Shown here: positions 62,969 to 64,000 of the stretch, piece by piece
How the letters are laid out: the number at the start of each line of letters is the position of its first letter
Numbering within the stretch: position 1 is the first letter of the stretch
Source of the DNA: Mariprofundus sp. UBA1536
GTDB taxonomy: Bacteria > Pseudomonadota > Zetaproteobacteria > Mariprofundales > Mariprofundaceae
Assembly (NCBI GenBank): GCA_002323245.1
Contig: DCPU01000005.1
Location: 87,950-151,949 of the forward strand
Length of the DNA stretch: 64,000 nt
Direction of reading: 5' to 3'
Program-made: the position numbers and the translations under genes
Notes under the pieces: generated by a model
Told to the model about the DNA's origin: nothing
Databases searched by the model: none
The model's input: the letters and a program-made list of their open reading frames with translations, nothing else

Positions 62969-63897
62969 CCAGCGCGTTCACGCGATAGAAGTAGCACTGT
63001 GTTTCCAGTTCGTGATAACAAAAAATCCTCGCGTAAGTTTGCTTTGCCAAATGCTGCATGCGTCCGCACCTTAAAGGCATCGCTTACAACGCGCAATCTT
63101 GGTAGGTCGCCGCCATCTGCCCAAGTGACGGAACTGAGTGAAGGAACTTCAGTGTAGGGGCGTGATTCAATCAGGGCTTGGGCATGGCTTTGCTGCATAT
63201 TGGGGAACAAAGCCATCAACACTTCTTCACTGGCTGTATTGATATTGATAAAGGTATTACCATTGGAAGGGCGGACAATCACATAAGGGCTTAATGCTTT
63301 GATAATCGCGCGGTCAAATCCAGCAATAAGGCGAAGTTCGGCCAAATTATCAAGGCGTGCGTTTTTAATATGGTAATCTTTATCATAATAAGCTGAATCT
63401 TCAGCCCCTGTCGCACCATAAGGGATGTTATCGATATCCATCCAGTCCACCAAAGCATTCACAAGGCCAGGTTGTAAATCCAGCAAGACAAACAGTTGTT
63501 GAAGTTGTTGAAACTTGGCCACTTGAATGGCACCAGCTTCGTCGACTAAGTCATTGAGATTGTAAAAGCGGTTGGCGTCTTCAATTTCCAAAGCAATCAA
63601 ACCATCATCAATGGGGAATGGCGGCAGGGGCATCGCCCACTCTTCTTCCAAATCATCAATGGTGCTGAATTTTGCATCTTCGCCCAAATAGTATTTGGTG
63701 AGTGCCAGTGCGGATTCGCTAGCCATGATGGCGTGAATCTCATCTTGTTGGTTGCTGGCGCGATTGATAGCAATCATATCTTCATAAGCTGCAGTGGTGG
63801 CCCATGCTGCAATGATGGCAACCATGCCCAAGACCATAATAAGGGCAACGCCGCGCTCGTTTGGCCGAGATTGGGAATATAGAGGTAAAGTTGGCAT
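62956..63897 (-). CDS. gspK: Type II secretion system minor pseudopilin GspK
   Basis: 313 residues. The prepilin leader is cut after Gly16 (ERG-VALIMVLGMVAIIAAW), which begins the hydrophobic N-terminal helix. The large globular domain with LVDWMDIDNIPYG and two calcium-binding-type regions is typical of GspK, the tip pseudopilin. It seems to head gspK-L-M-N-dnaX-ferredoxin: all three minus frames have stops between 63898 and 64000, so no gene runs into it. The 63898-64000 stretch is AT-rich (TATATAAG) and may hold the promoter, though none is convincing. Confidence 0.93.
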   Translation of the reverse strand: MPTLPLYSQSRPNERGVALIMVLGMVAIIAAWATTAAYEDMIAINRASNQQDEIHAIMASESALALTKYYLGEDAKFSTIDDLEEEWAMPLPPFPIDDGLIALEIEDANRFYNLNDLVDEAGAIQVAKFQQLQQLFVLLDLQPGLVNALVDWMDIDNIPYGATGAEDSAYYDKDYHIKNARLDNLAELRLIAGFDRAIIKALSPYVIVRPSNGNTFININTASEEVLMALFPNMQQSHAQALIESRPYTEVPSLSSVTWADGGDLPRLRVVSDAFKVRTHAAFGKANLREDFLLSRTGNTVLLLSRERAGWQF

Positions 63898-64000
63898 CCA
63901 GCGGCATCTTACATGGGGGAGAAGTTTTGCCCATGAAAATCTAAATTTACTATCTTATATATGGAGCCTCATATTCAAAAATATAGTCAAATCTTCCCAC

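Overview
This 64 kb window is gene-dense bacterial chromosome, about 45% GC by eye, with no rRNA, CRISPR array, phage or insertion sequence in view. The gene set is that of a Gram-negative member of the Pseudomonadota: lpxC, LolB-like lipoprotein, ubiE-ubiJ-ubiB, ubiD, type II secretion genes, glnA-glnE, mpl, envC. Several c-type cytochromes, two large hybrid histidine kinases, a rhodoquinone gene, a bactofilin and a DUF1538/P-II operon point to a respiratory, probably aquatic lineage. A Zetaproteobacterium (Mariprofundus/Ghiorsea-like) is my best guess, but this is inference and not proven by any single marker here.

Layout, left to right. 1-2304 (minus): rpiA, queA and, at the left edge, the 5' part of rquA (rhodoquinone synthesis). 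2549-5055 (plus): two related surface lipoproteins, the first with its ribosome binding site inside a perfect hairpin. 5216-12293 (plus): orphan atpC, a DUF971 protein, rplM-rpsI with promoter and terminator, argC, a coiled-coil membrane protein with a bactofilin, a gamma carbonic anhydrase, a Ppx/GppA phosphatase and glnA; glnE follows. 15063-17367 (minus): a PAS-PAS-PAS-kinase-receiver gene split by a one-base frameshift. 17537-19879 (minus): ychF, pth, rplY. 20102-33732 (plus): cca, a membrane multiheme cytochrome cluster, hemN, a JAMM peptidase, a TPR lipoprotein, lolB, ispE, tRNA-Gln, prs, lpxC, ubiE-ubiJ-ubiB.

33742-40925 (minus): an overlapping operon of a fused DUF1538 (UmpA-UmpB type) membrane protein, two P-II-like proteins, a membrane PP2C phosphatase and fumC; upstream of it lie an FAD oxidoreductase and an MnmM-like methyltransferase. 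41009-47472 (plus): ppiC, ycgN, an RsbW-like kinase, a STAS protein, ubiD, gpmI, and a sensor kinase whose ATPase domain looks degenerate. 47496-52890 (minus): dut-nadD-rsfS-rlmH-envC-ctpA-divergent deacetylase. 52967-57897 (minus): a Bcr-type exporter, a universal stress protein, a thioesterase, mpl and an MFS carrier. 57944-58138 (plus): a tiny thioredoxin-like ferredoxin. 58158-63897 (minus): gspK-gspL-gspM-gspN-dnaX-ferredoxin, where dnaX carries a run of nine A residues suited to making the short gamma form.

The main themes are quinone metabolism (rquA, ubiE, ubiJ, ubiB, ubiD), heme and cytochromes (hemN plus four or more heme sites), nitrogen control (glnA, glnE), a split partner-switching module (phosphatase at 35114, kinase and antagonist at 41822-42582) and cell envelope maintenance.
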